NCBI RefSeq assembly: GCF_905220415.1
Contig: NC_059568.1
Location: forward strand, 2,542,001-2,606,000
DNA length: 64,000 bases
Direction of reading: 5' to 3'
Source of the DNA: Colias croceus
Lineage: Eukaryota; Arthropoda; Insecta; Lepidoptera; Pieridae
Both the position numbers and the translations under genes were made by a program. Below the pieces are notes generated by a model. It was not told where the DNA came from. It searched no databases and saw only the letters and a list, made by a program, of their open reading frames with translations. Below, one piece after another: positions 12,001 to 23,668 of the stretch. Within the stretch, counting starts at the first letter, position 1, and each line of letters opens with the position of its first letter.

Positions 12001-12376
12001 TAAGGGATTTCTGCCGTAGCCCACTTTTACTCTTGGAATTGGTCAACTATCCCGGGCCTCTTCGCAGTAATTAAGTCCTACATTGAGTCAGTTAGTTTAA
12101 GCTCTTTGCGAAGTGACACAAACTTAATGGCCGTATAAACTTTCCGACTTCCTATTACTCGTACTTTGCATTTGCTCGTGCTGTATGAATAGGTAATTTA
12201 CGCCGCGCCGTGTTCCTCGTAATATTATGTTTTGATTTTAATCTCTGCCCTTTACGGTACAAGCCTTTTTTATGAGATGAGTGTACCTATTAATAAAGAA
12301 ACATTCCTTGTGGGTTGGTGAACATAGTGTGTTATCAAAAATTCATTCATATATCTCGTTTAAGATACTATTTTAA
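9014..12376. other. Unique AT-rich spacer
   Basis: No gene is supported. An open frame at 9734-9940 has no recognisable domain and ordinary intergenic composition. A small perfect hairpin (ATTCGTGTCATATT arms) lies at about 11029-11069. Confidence 0.4.
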
Positions 12377-12575
12377 TCACTACATAGTATAAAATCACAT
12401 AGTCGCTTTTTCTGTCCCTATGTTCCTTTGTAGTCTTTAAAACTACGGAACGGATTTTGATGCGCTTTTTTTAATACATAGAGTGATTTAATAGAAAGGT
12501 TTTAGTATATAATTTTAGTATTATATAATTTATAGGTTTGAGACAAAGCGGGCGAAGCCGCTGGCAGTAAGCTAG
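12377..12575 (+). mobile_element. Helitron-like element, CACTACATAGTATAAAAC subfamily
   Basis: It starts TCACTACATAGTATAAAATC after an A and ends GCGGGCGAAGCCGCTGGCAG...CTAG. The terminal GCTAG is duplicated (GCTAGCTAGT), so the exact 3' end could be 12579. Confidence 0.72.
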
Positions 12576-13341
12576 CTAGTATGGTATATATTATAATTTA
12601 TAAATAATAATTTTCTTTTATAGAGATTTAAACGCCTTGCGTCTAGGCAATCATGACTTTTTGTTTCGGACATAATATATTTTGTCGACATAAGTTAAGG
12701 ATGAATCAATATATCGACACACGCCAATCTAAGCCTCCAACACTAGAATTCATTGTAAACTCTTCCAATTCCATGAATTTTAAGAAAAATATCGAACAAA
12801 ATAAATTCATAAAATTTTATATACCTGCAGCGTTCTTCCAATCCCATCCAACTTCATCATATTATCGAATCCAAAGCATAACATGTAAGTAAACAACATT
12901 CAAAGAAGCAAACTTCTGTATCGCATCGGATTATAAGAATTCCACAAAGAAATGTTCGAGTTTAGAGTCTTCAACTTTCCGAATGCATATCAAAATTCAA
13001 TTCACAATCAACAAGCGAGTTCTTCAATTTTTGTACCGCCCGGCGAAGTATTTTACATACATACTTATTCGTATATAAAGTGCACTGTGTACCTAATAAT
13101 AAGAATTCTTGAAGGCTAGCCGACTGGAAAATCATATTTCATCGGCTTTCCTATAGGACAAATTTTATATGAAAATATGCGGTATAGAAATAGTTGGAGA
13201 GTTATTGTGATGTGTTTTTATTATGATAATGCATACTGATTTACTTTAATGGTGTGATATTAGAAGGCCTCTTAGGATTATTATCTATACTATAATATTA
13301 TAAAGCTTGTTTTGAATTAAAATAAGAGAAAATATTTCAAA
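12576..13341. other. AT-rich spacer
   Basis: No gene or bounded repeat is recognised. The open frame at 12653-12892 lacks any recognisable motif. Confidence 0.4.
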
Positions 13342-13515
13342 CTAGCGGTCCGCCCCGGCTTCGCCCGTGGTACATATTTACGTTTTCTCTACATAAGAAC
13401 CTACATACTTCAAGGAATATAACAAAAAAATAATTATCGAAATCGGTTCAGCTGTTCACTCGTGATGCCATGACAACGCGAAACGGGTTTCATTTTTATA
13501 TAATTCCTATATAGA
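13342..13515 (-). mobile_element. Helitron-like element, GAAGCCGGGGCGGACC subfamily
   Basis: On the minus strand it starts TCTATATAGGAATTATATAA after an A. It contains AAACCCGTTTCGCGTTGTCA and ends GGCGAAGCCGGGGCGGACCG before CTAG. The 3' hairpin has a GGGGCGG variant that distinguishes this subfamily. A plus-strand relative lies 0.3 kb downstream. Confidence 0.7.
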
Positions 13516-13819
13516 TTAGGTATATAAATACAATTTTGTACCTGAATTTCGATACAATATCACCAAAATTATACAGAATAGTTATTATAAATTGCCTGCA
13601 AGCATCGTAAACAAAACTGACTTGCATATAGTTTACGATAAAGGATACGTAAGATCCTTTATACTCACAGAAATCTCGAGTTCTTGAATAAAAATATGTC
13701 TTTCGAACGACTGCAGCTGAAATCTGTCTTTGTTTTATTTATTTTATTGGAGAAGCTAGGAAGAGAGTACAGATGTATTTGATATGTGCTTGTTATTTGA
13801 ATTGTCTAATGTCTATATG

Positions 13820-13978
13820 TCTATATACATATATAAAAGTGAAACCCGTTTCGTTTTTGAACGGGTGGAACGATATCGATAATTCCTTTTTTTATTATAT
13901 TGCTTGAAGTACGAGGATGATTCTTATGTAGAGAAAACGTAAATACGTACCACGGGCGAAGCCGGGGCGGACCACTAG
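13820..13978 (+). mobile_element. Helitron-like element, GAAGCCGGGGCGGACC subfamily
   Basis: It starts TCTATATACATATATAAAAG and ends GGGCGAAGCCGGGGCGGACC...CTAG. It is oriented opposite to the copy at 13342-13515, so the two form a loose inverted pair. The base before the TC is G rather than A. Confidence 0.68.
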
Positions 13979-13994
13979 TATTTTATAAAAAAAA

Positions 13995-14205
13995 GACGGG
14001 TTGCACTCCGGGAGTGCCGGCAGAAGTGAAAACTTGATTATTAACGTTCAGCATGTTTGATATTTTGGAATGGTATCCGTCTTACGCATGGAATATAAGG
14101 GCTAAAAAAAATCCGTCTTACGCTTTTTCGATCAGGCCACGTGTCCTGACGCCAGTTTAAGATTTTATACCCAACGCCGCTAAAGAAGTTTTCACTTCAA
14201 TTATA
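13995..14205. repeat. Repeat with GTATCCGTCTTACG direct motifs and AAGTGAAAACTT ends
   Basis: The left part has GCAGAAGTGAAAACTTGATT and the right end has AAAGAAGTTTTCACTTC, giving inverted termini of the GAAGTGAAACTTC family. CCGTCTTACGC words repeat inside. It is non-coding. Confidence 0.5.
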
Positions 14206-14429
14206 TTAAAATATAGATTTCTAGTTTTGAAGAGTGGTTTCAGAAGTTTATATAAATACAATAGATTAAGATAAAGTACCTGTATAGAAATGGTTGATGA
14301 TTTATATGTTCCTTATTACGTCTTTAGTATTTGTTATTTAAGATTGTCTGTTACTTTCTTGTTTCCTTCATGTTATCAAGATAATTAAAACCTACCTTTT
14401 CAAACATGGCTCTGATAGATTTACATGAT

Positions 14430-14648
14430 CATTAACAAAAAAAAAGACGTGTGGCACTCGGGGACTGCCGCGGTAAAGCTATTGCATGCTATGCCTTCAA
14501 GCCACACCTCCGCACGTCGGAGTGAGGAGCGTGAGGTTTTTTCGTTACGGAATTTCTCGATTCGGTCCCCGCGCTCAAGGCCCGCGATAGAAGCTATGCA
14601 ATAGCTTAAAAATATTTCATCAGGAATGTGATTCTCAGATCTACGCAA
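14430..14648. repeat. Dispersed repeat starting with AAAAAAAAAGACGTGTGGCACTC
   Basis: A GC-rich block carries GACGTGTGGCACTCGGGGAC, GCACGTCGGAGTGAGGAGCG and two GCTATTGCAT/ATGCAATAGCTT words in inverted orientation, about 140 bp apart. The style is that of a common lepidopteran interspersed repeat. The open minus-strand frame (14421-14648) across it is a repeat artefact. Confidence 0.5.
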
Positions 14649-14661
14649 TGTGCACTCAAAA

Positions 14662-14758
14662 GTTCAGGATTCACTTGGATTAACACCCAACAGGTACCAA
14701 CCCAATAGGTTTTATCCCGGAAATCCCACGGGAAAGGGAACTATGCGGGCTTTTGCAT
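14662..14758 (+). mobile_element. Truncated Helitron-like fragment
   Basis: The internal blocks TTCACTTGGATTAACAC and GGTTTTATCCCGGAAATCCC, plus ACTATGCGGGCTTTTG, match the middle of the ATACTAATATTATAAATGC subfamily. Both the TC end and the CTAG hairpin end are missing. Confidence 0.6.
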
Positions 14759-15150
14759 TTGTGGCACACCGCGTATACATTGTAGTATTTAATATTGAAT
14801 ACTTTCTAGAGACGAGTATAAATATTTACTTCAAATACTTTAAAATATTTATAGGAAATATTTATCTGACTGAATAGATTAATACTTATTTGTGATTCAT
14901 GAAACTGGTGTTTTATTCCATTGTAAAATAATTATTAAAAGTTGAGCTTTATTCTGTAATAAAAATGAATAGGTACTTTGATTTCATATAAATTACATTA
15001 GACTGAAATAGGTAATTAAATTAAAAACATTCACCCTTTGCTTATCCTTTAAGATTGGAGAAGGCATATAATATAGAAGGGAACCAATTAACGAATAAAA
15101 TTGCCTGTCAACAACAATAGCTCTAAAAACAGGGATAACTTGCGATTTTT

Positions 15151-15390
15151 AACCGACTTCAAAAAAAGGAGGAGGTTATCAATTCGGCCGGTATATTTTT
15201 TTTTTATGTATGTACACCGATTACTCCGAGGTTTCTGAACCGATTTACGTGATTCTTTTTTTTGTTCGATGCGGGATGTCGAATTGGTCCCATAAAAATT
15301 TTATTCGGATAGGCCCAGTAGTTTTTATTTTATGAGCATTTTTGTCTGTAGGTATTTGTAAATTTTGCAAGTGCAAGTTTGAAGTCGGTT
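15151..15390. mobile_element. MITE with AACCGACTTCAAA inverted ends
   Basis: The 240-bp element begins AACCGACTTCAAAAAAAGGA and ends GTTTGAAGTCGGTT. Inside are CACCGATTACTCCGAGG and CCCAGTAGTTTTTATTTTAT. This terminal sequence also delimits the repeats at 18.8-19.5 and 20.2-20.46 kb. It is non-coding. Confidence 0.7.
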
Positions 15391-15660
15391 GTTTTTAACG
15401 CAGTTATCACTTGTTAATTACGAGAGCGCTTTAATTGTGGCAGACCCATCACTTTTCATATCAAAAGTCACGACATGTTACTAAACCCCAAATCATTTCT
15501 GCACAATGCTCACAAAAATATCCTTATTATGGCTCGGTTACACTCTCAGTGAATTCTTGTTTTGATAATATTAATTCCGAATTAATATGAGTCTCTCCGT
15601 GACCGTGCTCACTGTAAGTATTCGAAACGTTGGGCTATAACAAAGCGTGTTCCGAGCACA

Positions 15661-15812
15661 GGTGGCAGAAGTGAAACTGCTTTGTTGTGATTAAAAAGAT
15701 ACCATAATCGAGAATTTTTTAAATCGGACCAGTAGTTCCCGAGATTAGCGCGTTCAAACAAACAAACAAAATAACAAACTCTTCAGCTTTATAGGTTATA
15801 TTAGTATAGATA
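15661..15812 (+). repeat. Composite of GAAGTGAAAC repeat and Helitron-like fragment
   Basis: GGTGGCAGAAGTGAAACTGC is followed by ATCGGACCAGTAGTTCCCGA, a middle block shared with the Helitron-like copy at 43838-43992. It ends in TATTAGTATAGATAAA. No CTAG hairpin remains. Confidence 0.45.
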
Positions 15813-17401
15813 AAATAGTAACGTTTAACAGGCAGTTTACAGCGAGCGTAGTTAAGCGGAAATTGTTCTGAGCAATGTTCCGTAAAGACTCTTTAATTTC
15901 TGAAGTACCAAAAAAAAAGTTCTGAAGTAACAATATTCATTCCAGAAGTTGGTATGCTTTATAATCAGTAATTTTTCAAAGAAAACTGAATAGTTACCTA
16001 TGCTACTCTTTATTATGTATTGTGCTGAATTTCTCAATCTGAAGAAAGAAGAAATAAAGTTCTGAAGACAGTTCCAGAACATGGTCACCTCGGTTGAAGT
16101 GCGGTGGTCTTTTGACAATCACAGTCTAACGTTAACCAGTTATATAAACAAAAACGGTTATAACAAAAATATACTAAAATAAATAAATATAAAGATCAAC
16201 GATTGTGCAGAGTGTAGAGCGATCACCACAAACTTAGTTTGAAGGATCCTTAAAAGTTATTCGGGCATTCTTCAGCTTCTCGAATACTTTGTGCGCGTGT
16301 AATCGCAAGGAACTATGTATTAAATAAGTCTTAGTTTATGAGTTTACCGAAATTCAAAAGGGATTTCTCTTTATTTTCCAACAAGTTTGAATTATTTGTA
16401 CTATTTCATTGTAATACAATGGGTATAACTGAAGCATTTAGCTACTATTATGTATTCTGTGACTGAAGTCATAGACACGTGCATTCTAATTACAATTATG
16501 AATATTAACTGAGGACAATGTTAATTTATTAGTTGCGTAGTAACATTATTTGAGTTATAAAGAACTCTTGTCTGAAGCACCCTTTATTCTATTACCTATA
16601 ATATGGGATAATTTATTTTATACGTAGCTACATAGGGAGATCATATCAAACAACTTTACCATAAAACAAACCCTTTCACTCTTACAATACCTATTTTCCG
16701 AAGAACTTAAGTACTTGAAAGTTATCTAAAAATATGTGACTGCAGTATATCTTACAAAATATAACACATTGTAGTCTACGCTGAGGCGTTGATTCAATTC
16801 ACCCTGTCAAAGATATTAAAATTTATTACACGCAGTACTAAACTCGAAAGATTCCACTAAAACTTTTAATAAAAACCCAACGAAGACACTGAAAGAACTC
16901 ATAAATAACAACAGTGTCAGCGGCACACAATATTTTAATACAAATTCACAAAGCTGGCAACATTATAAAACTAAAAGCGTGCATTATTTTGTCATTCAAC
17001 GCGATCTAAATAAAATTTAGATTGCATTTACGGTTTTTATTCGAGATAATTACATACTACTTGCAGTTGAGATTGTTAATTAAAATTCGCGCGGACAATA
17101 GACGCTTTCCACTGCATCTGTGTCAAAAGTTATAATAGGTCGTGCGTGGCGAAATACTCACAAAATACGAAATAGGCCAGGCTCAGCCGACAAAGAATTG
17201 GGATGTTTGTTGAACCGTTGGGAAGATGCAAAACCTATGCGGGTAAATATCTAACATTTCATCTGTTTCATGCCACTATTGAAAGTTTGTGAATATTCAT
17301 AGTAAGTATCAAGATCTTTGTATTTTGGTGTCATAACCTTCGCCGTCAAACGCATCTTATACGCTCTACATTTTTCAATTGACATAATCTTTATAATATA
17401 A
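15813..17401. other. Unique AT-rich spacer
   Basis: No gene or bounded repeat is recognised. The minus-strand open frame at 15852-16118 has no domain signal. Confidence 0.45.
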
Positions 17402-17602
17402 CTAGCTTACCGCCCGCGGCTTCGCCCGCGGCTTCACCCGCGGCTTCGCCCGCTTTCTCTAAAACGATTTGAGATTTAAACTATCCTATCTCTCAAGTTG
17501 GATCGAAGTGCACATGGTGTGCGAATTTTATTATAATCGGTTAAGTGGTTTAGGAGTCCATTGAGGACAAACATTGTGACACGAGATTTATATATATTAA
17601 GA
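17402..17602 (-). mobile_element. Helitron-like element with a triplicated 3' GC block
   Basis: The CTAG end is followed on the plus strand by three tandem copies of a 12-bp GCCCGCGGCTTC unit, where sibling copies have one or two. The 5' end, on the minus strand, is TCTTAATATATATAAATCTC. It belongs to the CTCGTGTCACAATGTTTGTCC subfamily. Confidence 0.75.
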
Positions 17603-18826
17603 AGAAGATAAATAGCCAACTCGAGGTTGGCTCGACCAATTCGGCAATATTTATTAACGTTTCTGTTAACGCGAAAAGGTCCTTATGAAAAGAAAACATG
17701 AAAAGCGGACAATAGAGCTGAACAACGTCTGCTAGTACTGTTTTTAATCAACATAATAACATAATATAGAATTCTCCTATCACAATGTTTGTAGATCTGA
17801 AAATTGATTGAACAGAATTTCATAACAACATAATATCGGTACCTGATTAGATTATACCGGAATAGGACTTTTCCAAGTCAGCTAGTTATTACTAAGAAAT
17901 GGAAGATATGATAGTAATACCGCAAGACGGATGCTTTTTAAAGCACATCGGAATCTCGATAATATGTTAGATTAAATTTCCTTGAAAATGCAGAGCTTTC
18001 TCAGTTATTGTGAAATATTGGAAATATATTATTTAATCTAGCTGGTCAACGCAACTTCGTATTTTATCTAAAATGAAATATTTCTTGGTTTTGTAATATT
18101 TTTCATTGCCCACTAGTATTATTGGTAGGTACACGATGTAGTTGCATGATGTTATATACTATATATAGTCTTCTTCGAGAAGGTAAAGTCAATTATAACA
18201 ATTATAACAATTTTAAGTTTGAACCATTAGTATATCTGAGATTAGCCGGTTAAACCAAACTCACAAGGTCTTCATCTTAGTAATTTAAGTACTTAATAGT
18301 CATGATGGAACTTGTATAACATTTTACGTACATAGATATTAAAGTATATAATAATATATACTTGAATACTAGCAAAACGTAATAAGGAAAATACATAGCA
18401 ACACATATTTTGCCGGAACCAGTTGCTATTATAAAACTTTTAATCCCTAAATAATATAATATATCAAACAAAATAATCTTATTATAACAGCAATCAAAAT
18501 AAATGAAATAAACCTATATGTGTCGAAGATTTTCCGTGCCGGATAACGTAGAGCTGAGATCAAAAGGCCTATTAAGGAATTAACTACGTCGTAGAAACGT
18601 ATCACCTACGTTCTATCTTGTGATATTAGGCTTAGAAATTTACTTCAAAGAATCTTTATAAATCATCTAAAATAATGTATAGTGCATTATTAAACGAATG
18701 ACGGGGTAAATAAATGAGAAATTAATCCTCAAATCACTATTGATTTTAAAATATAGCCAAAAAATGATGCACTGGAGCTGTCACAGATTACCCCACATCC
18801 GAAATTCTCCCTATGTAGGTACGTCA
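17603..18826. other. AT-rich spacer
   Basis: No gene or bounded repeat is recognised. Confidence 0.45.
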
Positions 18827-19443
18827 ATAAAGTTAATTTTTAGAAAAAAAACAAAAACCGACTTCAAGACTATACCTATACTATATGTACAAATTTAAAC
18901 TGAAAAGTAGAAAATAATATTAAATAATAATAATGATATTAATTTTTTATATTAATTACTTTAAACTTTCAACGAAAAGGTTTCCTAAGTTATTTTTGAA
19001 GTCGGTGCCGCCCAAGAACAGTTTAATTGATGCAAAGGCAGCAACAAATGGAATGTACGGCGGCACGACGCGGCTGCGCGCGAGGGCAGACATCGTTGAC
19101 GGTTGTGCATAAAAATTTTGATGCGCTTCTTTGCAATTTATAAGTAAGCTTACGTGCGATTTTCTGTTCTCTAGTAAAAGTTAAGGTAATTAATATAATA
19201 AATAGTGTAATTAATTATTAGGTTATTATTTTTTTATTAAGGATATTTTTGTTTTGGTTGGCACCGACTTCAAAAATAACTTAGGAAACCTTTTCGTTGA
19301 AAGTTTAAAGTAATTAATATAAAAAATTAATATCATTATTATTATTTAATATTATTTTCTACTTTTCAGTTTAAATTTGTACATATAGTATAGGTATAGT
19401 CTTGAAGTCGGTTTTTGTTTTTTTTCTAAAAATTAACTTTATT
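18827..19443. mobile_element. Element with 183-bp inverted repeats that appear perfect
   Basis: The left arm (18827-19009, from AATAAAGTTAATTTTTAGAA to GAAGTCGGTGCC) and right arm (19260-19443) are reverse complements over their whole length by eye. A 250-bp spacer holding a GC-rich CGGCACGACGCGGCTGCGCG segment lies between them. The arms carry the GACTTCAAGAC and GAAGTCGGT words of the GACTTC family. It is probably a non-autonomous DNA transposon or a recently formed inverted duplication. Confidence 0.75.
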
Positions 19444-19471
19444 TTTAATTTTTAAGTGGAAAGTTTGTGTG

Positions 19472-19520
19472 TATAGGTATAGTCTTGAAGTCGGTTTTTG
19501 TTTTTTTTTCTAAAAATTAA
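19472..19520 (+). repeat. Direct partial duplication of the preceding inverted repeat arm
   Basis: The segment from GTATAGGTATAGTCTTGAAG through a poly-T tract to CTAAAAATTAAC repeats the end of the right arm (about 19390-19437) in the same orientation, with one extra T in the homopolymer. Confidence 0.7.
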
Positions 19521-19559
19521 CGGTCATAAATAAACGCTCACACTCACAGCCCAACTCTA

Positions 19560-19711
19560 AAAATGTTTATCGTATCCGTGTATCCTAGGTGCCGTGGACA
19601 AACAAAATGTACGATTGTCAAAATTGGCGGAATGATCGCGTATCAAACATACAAAAAGAAAACATACTGTCGAATCAAAAACCCTCCTTTTTTGATGTTG
19701 GTTAAAAATCG
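19560..19711. repeat. GACTTC-family fragment ending CCTCCTTTTTTGATGTTGG
   Basis: The ends and internal words (GGCGGAATGATCGCGTATC, ACTGTCGAATCAAAAACC) parallel the fuller copy ending at 20456, with substitutions. Confidence 0.5.
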
Positions 19712-19860
19712 ACTAGCATGAAGCTCCTAGTCGAGACGAATCAAATGAGCACAAACACGGCGGAATTGCTTTATTTTATTACAGAGTTCCCATGGCTATT
19801 TACCGTCTCCATCATCAGACCCTGAATACCACATAGGATCGGAGTCCTTATGAATTACCG

Positions 19861-20062
19861 TCGCCGCACACGAGCCACGGGCCACGGCTGTGGCCCGTGG
19901 CTCGTGTGGCTACAAACGCCGCCACGAGAAGCTAGAAGCGTGTAGCGTGTGGCCGCCACAGGCGTAAACCGTGTGCGGCGAGTCCATATAAAATGTATGA
20001 AAAGTGCAGGAAATATGCCGGTGGCGGCGTTTCGTGGCCGGTGGCCGGTGGCCCGTGTGCGG
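19861..20062. mobile_element. GC-rich palindromic MITE-like element
   Basis: The region opens TCGCCGCACACGAGCCACGG. It has a matching CGTGTGCGGCGA at 19970-19981 and a second GGCCCGTGTGCGG terminus at 20062, so it could be one element or two nested ones. A strong hairpin (GAGCCACGGGCCACGG with its complement) sits near the left end. GC content is far above that of the neighbours. The frame at 19993-20190 is not a gene. Confidence 0.6.
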
Positions 20063-20149
20063 AAGCCCTAAGACTCAAACACATTAAAATTCGATGGTAT
20101 TACATAATTTTGTTACAGAGATCCCATACTCCTAAACCATTCATCATCA

Positions 20150-20456
20150 GCTTCATCATCAGCTCAGCAACATCAGATGGTGACCATTAGATGCAAAAAT
20201 CTGCATAGATTAAGATAATTTCTGATAAACAGTGTATATGCCTACAAAATTTGAGGGTTTCCCTCGATTTCCCCAGGATCCCATCATCAGATCCTGACCT
20301 GGTGACAATGGGACCACCTCTGACGTATGACCTACCAAATAAAAAAAGAATTATTCAAATCGGTTTATAATTGCCGGAGTAATCGTGTAACAAATATACA
20401 AAAAAAAAAAAAAATACCGTCGAATTGAGAACCTCCTCCTTTTTTTGAAGTCGGTT
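20150..20456. mobile_element. GACTTC-family repeat ending CCTCCTTTTTTTGAAGTCGGTT
   Basis: The block includes CATCATCAGATCCTGACCTG, GGGACCACCTCTGACGTATG and GCCGGAGTAATCGTG, then poly-A, then the terminal GAAGTCGGTT. The right terminus is the same as in the MITE at 15151-15390. Confidence 0.6.
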
Positions 20457-21649
20457 AAAAAAACTACAAGAATCAGAGACGATCTCTACAGTGAATGGTC
20501 CATTTAAAGATATTCGTATCGATCTATAATAATGATAAAATAATAAGTACACTATAGTTAGTTCACGTCGTAGTTATCTGGTACTTTTCAAAATTGTTGA
20601 TTGTATAGATTTTGAGACGCACCTTTAGAATTTCACTTTGCAACCACGTATTTTTGCCGCCCGGAAACCTTTTCAGGAAAATCCATTTTTAAGCAAACTG
20701 TAGTCACACTACTTTTATTTATTCATTATATGAGTTGTTTGTGAATAATCTTAAAGGATAAAATAATAAAGGATGTATTTAAGCGACCAATTTGAGGTTA
20801 TTGATTTAGCGTACCGTTTCAAAATCAATCTCTCAATTAGAGAATCGTAAGTATAAGTATAGATAGTGTATTATATGCATATTGGTAAACGTAAGCCAAT
20901 TAAATTTAATTAATTATAATTTGTACACCAATTACAACACTAATTATTGTATTAATGGCGTTATTAGTTCAATACATCCATACTGCGTAGGATTGTTATG
21001 ACTTTTCTATATTAATCAGCGACCTTTGCCCCCGAACGTTCTAGAAGCTCGGCAAATGAAGCTTAAAATCGTCCATTATTAGTGAATCGTTCTCAGTCCC
21101 TTGCCGAACAAAACAGTGACCTCGCCACCAGTCAATCACTATTATAAGCACGTTTCTGTCCAATGAAATTGATTTCCTTCATTACAGTGTTCATGTCACG
21201 TGCCGTCCCCTATTTTCAGGTGTTTAATACCTACATACCCTTCAGATAGGACAATGAACGTCCAAAGCATTCATTTGTTAGTAAAGCTGGGCTTCATATT
21301 GCATTGAGATCATTTGCATGATGGATTTGACGAGTTTGTAGCCGAGTATATTCAATATTGTGTGTCCGACATTGCACCCACACGTGTGTGTGGGTGTACT
21401 TAATCTGACAGCTAACTAGAAAGGCTATTTGAGGAAAAATTGCTCTTAGTCTTTGATGTTATTATGAAATTTATAAAGGTAAATAAAAGATGTTTGTAAA
21501 ATGTGACGATATTTAATAAACGCTCGAAAAGTGACTAAAATAGCTAGACGGGTAAGCTAAATTTATAAATAGAGCCATTATCTCTCAGTTATTTATATTA
21601 ATTAAGGTTCTATAATTATAAGAATCGATGGTTCGACAAATATTTGGTA
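20457..21649. other. Unique spacer, possibly regulatory at 20990-21240
   Basis: There is no gene. About 20990-21240 is less AT-rich and free of recognised repeats, and a near-palindromic CACCCACACGTGTGTGTGGG lies at about 21377. Regulatory function is only a possibility. Confidence 0.35.
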
Positions 21650-21845
21650 CTAGCTTCCAACCGCGACTCCGTCCGCGCGGAAATATTAAGAAAAATTAAG
21701 ATTTTTTTTCTACGTATTTTTCCGGGATAAAAAGTATCCTATTTTATGCCCAGGATAATAAGGTATAATTATACCAAGTTTCATCGAAATCGGACCGTTA
21801 GTTTTTACGTGATGCCTTCACATACAGACAGACAGACAGACAGAA

Positions 21846-21876
<31 letters not shown>

Positions 21877-22003
21877 AATTTATTTAATCACATATTTGGG
21901 TTTGGTTTCGATCCAGTAACATCCCCTGGTATTTATTTTTTCAATATTTTCAATGTACAGAATTGACCCTTCTACAGATTTATTATAATATGTATAGAAT
22001 AGA
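21650..22003 (-). mobile_element. Helitron-like element with a (GACA)n tract
   Basis: The CTAG at 21650-21653 is followed by an eroded GC-rich hairpin (CGCGACTCCGTCCGCGCGG). A GACA microsatellite lies at about 21828-21873, and on the minus strand the 5' end reads TCTATTCTATACATATTATA. A plus-strand relative with the same 5' end is at 41006-41270. Confidence 0.65.
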
Positions 22004-22437
22004 TGTGGAGTACCAATAATATTATTTGTATAAACTTTTTATAGTAATACTTTATTATCTTTTATTATTATCTTCTCATACGTTTTGATTGCGTTTTTAA
22101 TTTATTCTATGATATATTGAAAAACATACTCATTATATACACATAATATTATACACTAACACTTAAGTACACGTAACACTTAAGAACTTTAATCACAATT
22201 CCCTCGATATAGATTTGAGTCAATCATATTGAATTTCGGCTGCAATGGCCAGTAGTAATTGCTACAGAACTCAATCGTACCCCAGTGTTAAAGCAAATGC
22301 TACCAGTTGATTTAGCATCGTCACTTTGAGGTTTCTCTCATCAATAACATGGCTCTGTGCCCAATTGTATCATAACACTATTGATAAAAGAACCTTCGTC
22401 CGTAATAAAAAAATGTGTGCGTGTACCTACTAGTGTA
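22004..22437. other. AT-rich spacer
   Basis: No gene or bounded repeat is recognised. Confidence 0.45.
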
Positions 22438-22444
22438 CACATGT

Positions 22445-22640
22445 AAGAAGTGAAACTTCTTTATCACCTTATTTTTCAAAAAATAATTTACTATATGCAA
22501 CTTTACAGAAATACGTTGAATCGCGCGTAGTAGGGATAAGAAAAAGATGGCGCGTAACGGAAAAATGTCACGCGTAACGAAAAAATGTTACACTAAATTT
22601 TTTTCCAACCCCAATAAAGAAGTTTCACTTCAATAAAATG
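22445..22640. mobile_element. MITE-like element with GAAGTGAAACTTCTT ends
   Basis: The left end GAAGTGAAACTTCTTTATCA and right end AAAGAAGTTTCACTTC are inverted repeats of about 16 bp. Inside, GGCGCGTAACGGAAAAATGT and CACGCGTAACGAAAAAATGT form a tandem pair. It is non-coding. Confidence 0.6.
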
Positions 22641-22823
22641 TATATTTTTGTTGAAAAATACCAGATAGCTACAACAGGAATGCAAAATATTGATTGGTGT
22701 GCATAATATCTTCTATTTGTTATGCAAACTAGGCTAAACTAGATGTAATTCAATGCAGCATCAAGTTCATACAAACACGTAGCCAATGATATTATAAATA
22801 TAAAAATGTACCTATATAGTTTA

Positions 22824-23050
22824 CTAGGTTTCCGCACGCTGCTTCGCCCGCGCAGGCAAAGAAAACCCCGCATAGTTCCCGTTCCCGTGGGATTTCCGGG
22901 ATTGCGTCATTTTCCCGGGATAAAAAGTAGCTTATGTCCTTTCTCGGGTATAAAAATATCTCCATACCAAATTTCATGACAATTGGTTCAGTAGTAGGCA
23001 TGATTGAGTAACAGACAGAGTAACTTTCGCATTTATAATATTAGTATGGA
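22824..23050 (-). mobile_element. Helitron-like element, ATACTAATATTATAAATGC subfamily
   Basis: On the minus strand it starts TCCATACTAATATTATAAAT after an A. It contains TTTTATCCCGGGAAAATGAC and ends GCGGGCGAAGCAGCGTGCGG...CTAG. It is close to the copy at 11-245, which shares the GGGAAAATGACGCAAT variant. Confidence 0.75.
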
Positions 23051-23668
23051 TAATCGCTACGGGAGCGGCTGAAACGTGCCTAAAAGATTTGACTTGAGTT
23101 GTTTCTTTTTTGCTCACGATAATTGAATTATCTTACTTTATCGTTTAATATTGTTTGCGTTTTTGTACCATTTATGAAGTTCAAAGTTAAAAAAGTTAGT
23201 TACCGATCTACATGATTTTTTTACTCATAAAATACAATAATATTTAACTACAGAAACAAATCACTTCTCCAGGACAAAAAAATTGACCGTATATGTATTC
23301 ACATAGAGTTCAATACGCTGCACTAACTGAACCATAATAGTTATATACTTTACTACTTAAAACCTAGGTGTTAACTGTTTATGTCATCTCTCTAATTTAT
23401 ATCTCAGGGGGAGTAACAGATTTGATGAAAAAGCCATTTACTGCCCCTCGTTCTCCCTAAAATCGTTTAGCAATCCCGACGAGTCGACAATCTAATTATT
23501 TATATAAACAGCAACAGACTGGATGCAGCGGAATCATAGGAGTGAACAATATTTTACTAGGAAAAACAGGTTACATTATAAAAGTGCTTTATTAGCAGTT
23601 ATCCTATTGTTATAAACGCGAAACTGTTACTGTTAACAGACACTACGATCTTAAAATTCGAACAGTTA
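23051..23668. other. AT-rich spacer
   Basis: No gene or bounded repeat is recognised. Confidence 0.45.

Noticed and set aside
14421..14648. 75-residue minus-strand frame that looks protein-like
   Set aside because: It lies wholly within a GC-rich interspersed repeat.
21828..21873. CRISPR-like regular repeat
   Set aside because: It is a plain GACA microsatellite inside a Helitron-like element, with no spacers.
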